The notes beneath the pieces were generated by a model, which was given only the letters and a program-made list of their open reading frames with translations, made no database searches and was not told the origin of the DNA. Below are positions 63,840 to 64,000 of a stretch of DNA of 64,000 bases, piece by piece. This stretch comes from Desulfosporosinus cupriresistens. Its GTDB lineage: Bacteria > Bacillota > Desulfitobacteriia > Desulfitobacteriales > Desulfitobacteriaceae. Where the stretch lies: assembly GCF_001707885.1 (NCBI RefSeq), contig NZ_MASS01000017.1, positions 1 to 64,000 on the forward strand, read 5' to 3'. A program made the translations under genes and the position numbers. The number at the start of each line of letters is the position of its first letter. The stretch's first letter is position 1.

Positions 63840-64000
63840 CTTCCGTTACTTCCGCTGTGCCTGCTGAGGTGTTCATATTTGTGCGGATCAGTTGCTCAAG
63901 AACGTTGGCCATATCCAGATGTTGCTTGAGATATTCTTTAACATTCTCACGTCCCTGCCCTAACCGTTCTCCGTTATAAGAGTACCAAGCCCCAGATTTC
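63814..64000 (-). CDS. recA: RecA, C-terminal fragment
   Basis: The visible end reads [19 protein letters not shown], then [15 protein letters not shown], and an acidic tail [12 protein letters not shown], which is the standard RecA C-terminus. The GAWYSY segment and acidic tail leave no doubt. The rest lies off the right edge. Confidence 0.95.
   Translation of the reverse strand, partial: KSGAWYSYNGERLGQGRENVKEYLKQHLDMANVLEQLIRTNMNTSAGTAEVTEDDDSLDEF

Overview
The window looks like chromosome from an anaerobic, endospore-forming Firmicute of the Peptococcaceae type (Desulfosporosinus or Desulfitobacterium-like). This is inferred from gene content, not from a marker gene. The clues are spoVS in an rny-ymdB-spoVS neighbourhood, a KinB-like orphan histidine kinase, a sporulenol/hopene-type cyclase, [FeFe] hydrogenase, rubredoxin, Feo iron uptake, lactate-utilisation genes with a LutB-LutA fusion, futalosine-pathway MqnA with MenG, many GTG/TTG starts behind strong GGAGG sites, and an apparent selenoprotein.

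Layout. 1-4.6 kb (mostly minus): UPF0210/ACT pair, a HesB/IscA-like gene read through an in-frame TGA, an HD hydrolase, PepF and a CYTH protein. 4.8-7.3 kb (plus): an unusual [FeFe] hydrogenase, then pheA behind a T-box-like leader. 7.4-9.2 kb: a frameshifted phosphodiester glycosidase gene and a composite repeat that reaches into the end of thrC. 9.1-16.8 kb: thrC, a uridine kinase-like protein, and a minus-strand cluster (FAH-family protein, mqnA, GIY-YIG, mgsA, tautomerase), nth and an HD-GYP protein. 17-26 kb: TauE/SafE exporter, GAF-GGDEF cyclase, two tiny membrane proteins, YigZ, CBS protein, KimA-like permease plus menG, and a PadR-MFS pair. 26-29.3 kb: feoA-feoB-feoC with two Fur-like boxes. 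29.4-38.5 kb: zinc-ribbon protein, asparaginase, GH18, ComFB, Crp/Fnr regulator, Ski2-like helicase, rubredoxin, HAD.

38.5-43 kb is the RNA-rich part: a terminated structured RNA (6S-like candidate), the lut genes behind a GntR-type operator, a 24-codon ORF with its own terminator, and tRNA-Ala(CGC). 43-50.8 kb holds small conserved proteins, the class II terpene cyclase, GNAT, ThpR, a sensor kinase and a 415-residue unknown. 50.9-64 kb: P1 peptidase, TetR, glycerate kinase, guaB, HD, PHP, dipeptidase, spoVS, ymdB, rny, recX and the end of recA.

Two dispersed repeat families run through the intergenic spaces. Family A has 15-bp GAGGAAGTTTCTTAG termini (2 copies). Family B carries the hairpin CGAAGACACTGTCTTCG (4 separate loci, one a tandem pair, plus one module nested inside a family A copy). 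Several copies abut stop codons.

Most notable: the HesB-like selenoprotein with a visible SECIS-like hairpin; a shared ATTAGTTT/AAACTAAT palindrome before the hydrogenase and rubredoxin genes; the repeat that supplies the thrC stop; the structured RNA at 38.8-39.0 kb; and several tiny genes with strong ribosome binding sites. No CRISPR array, prophage, intact insertion sequence or defence island was seen.
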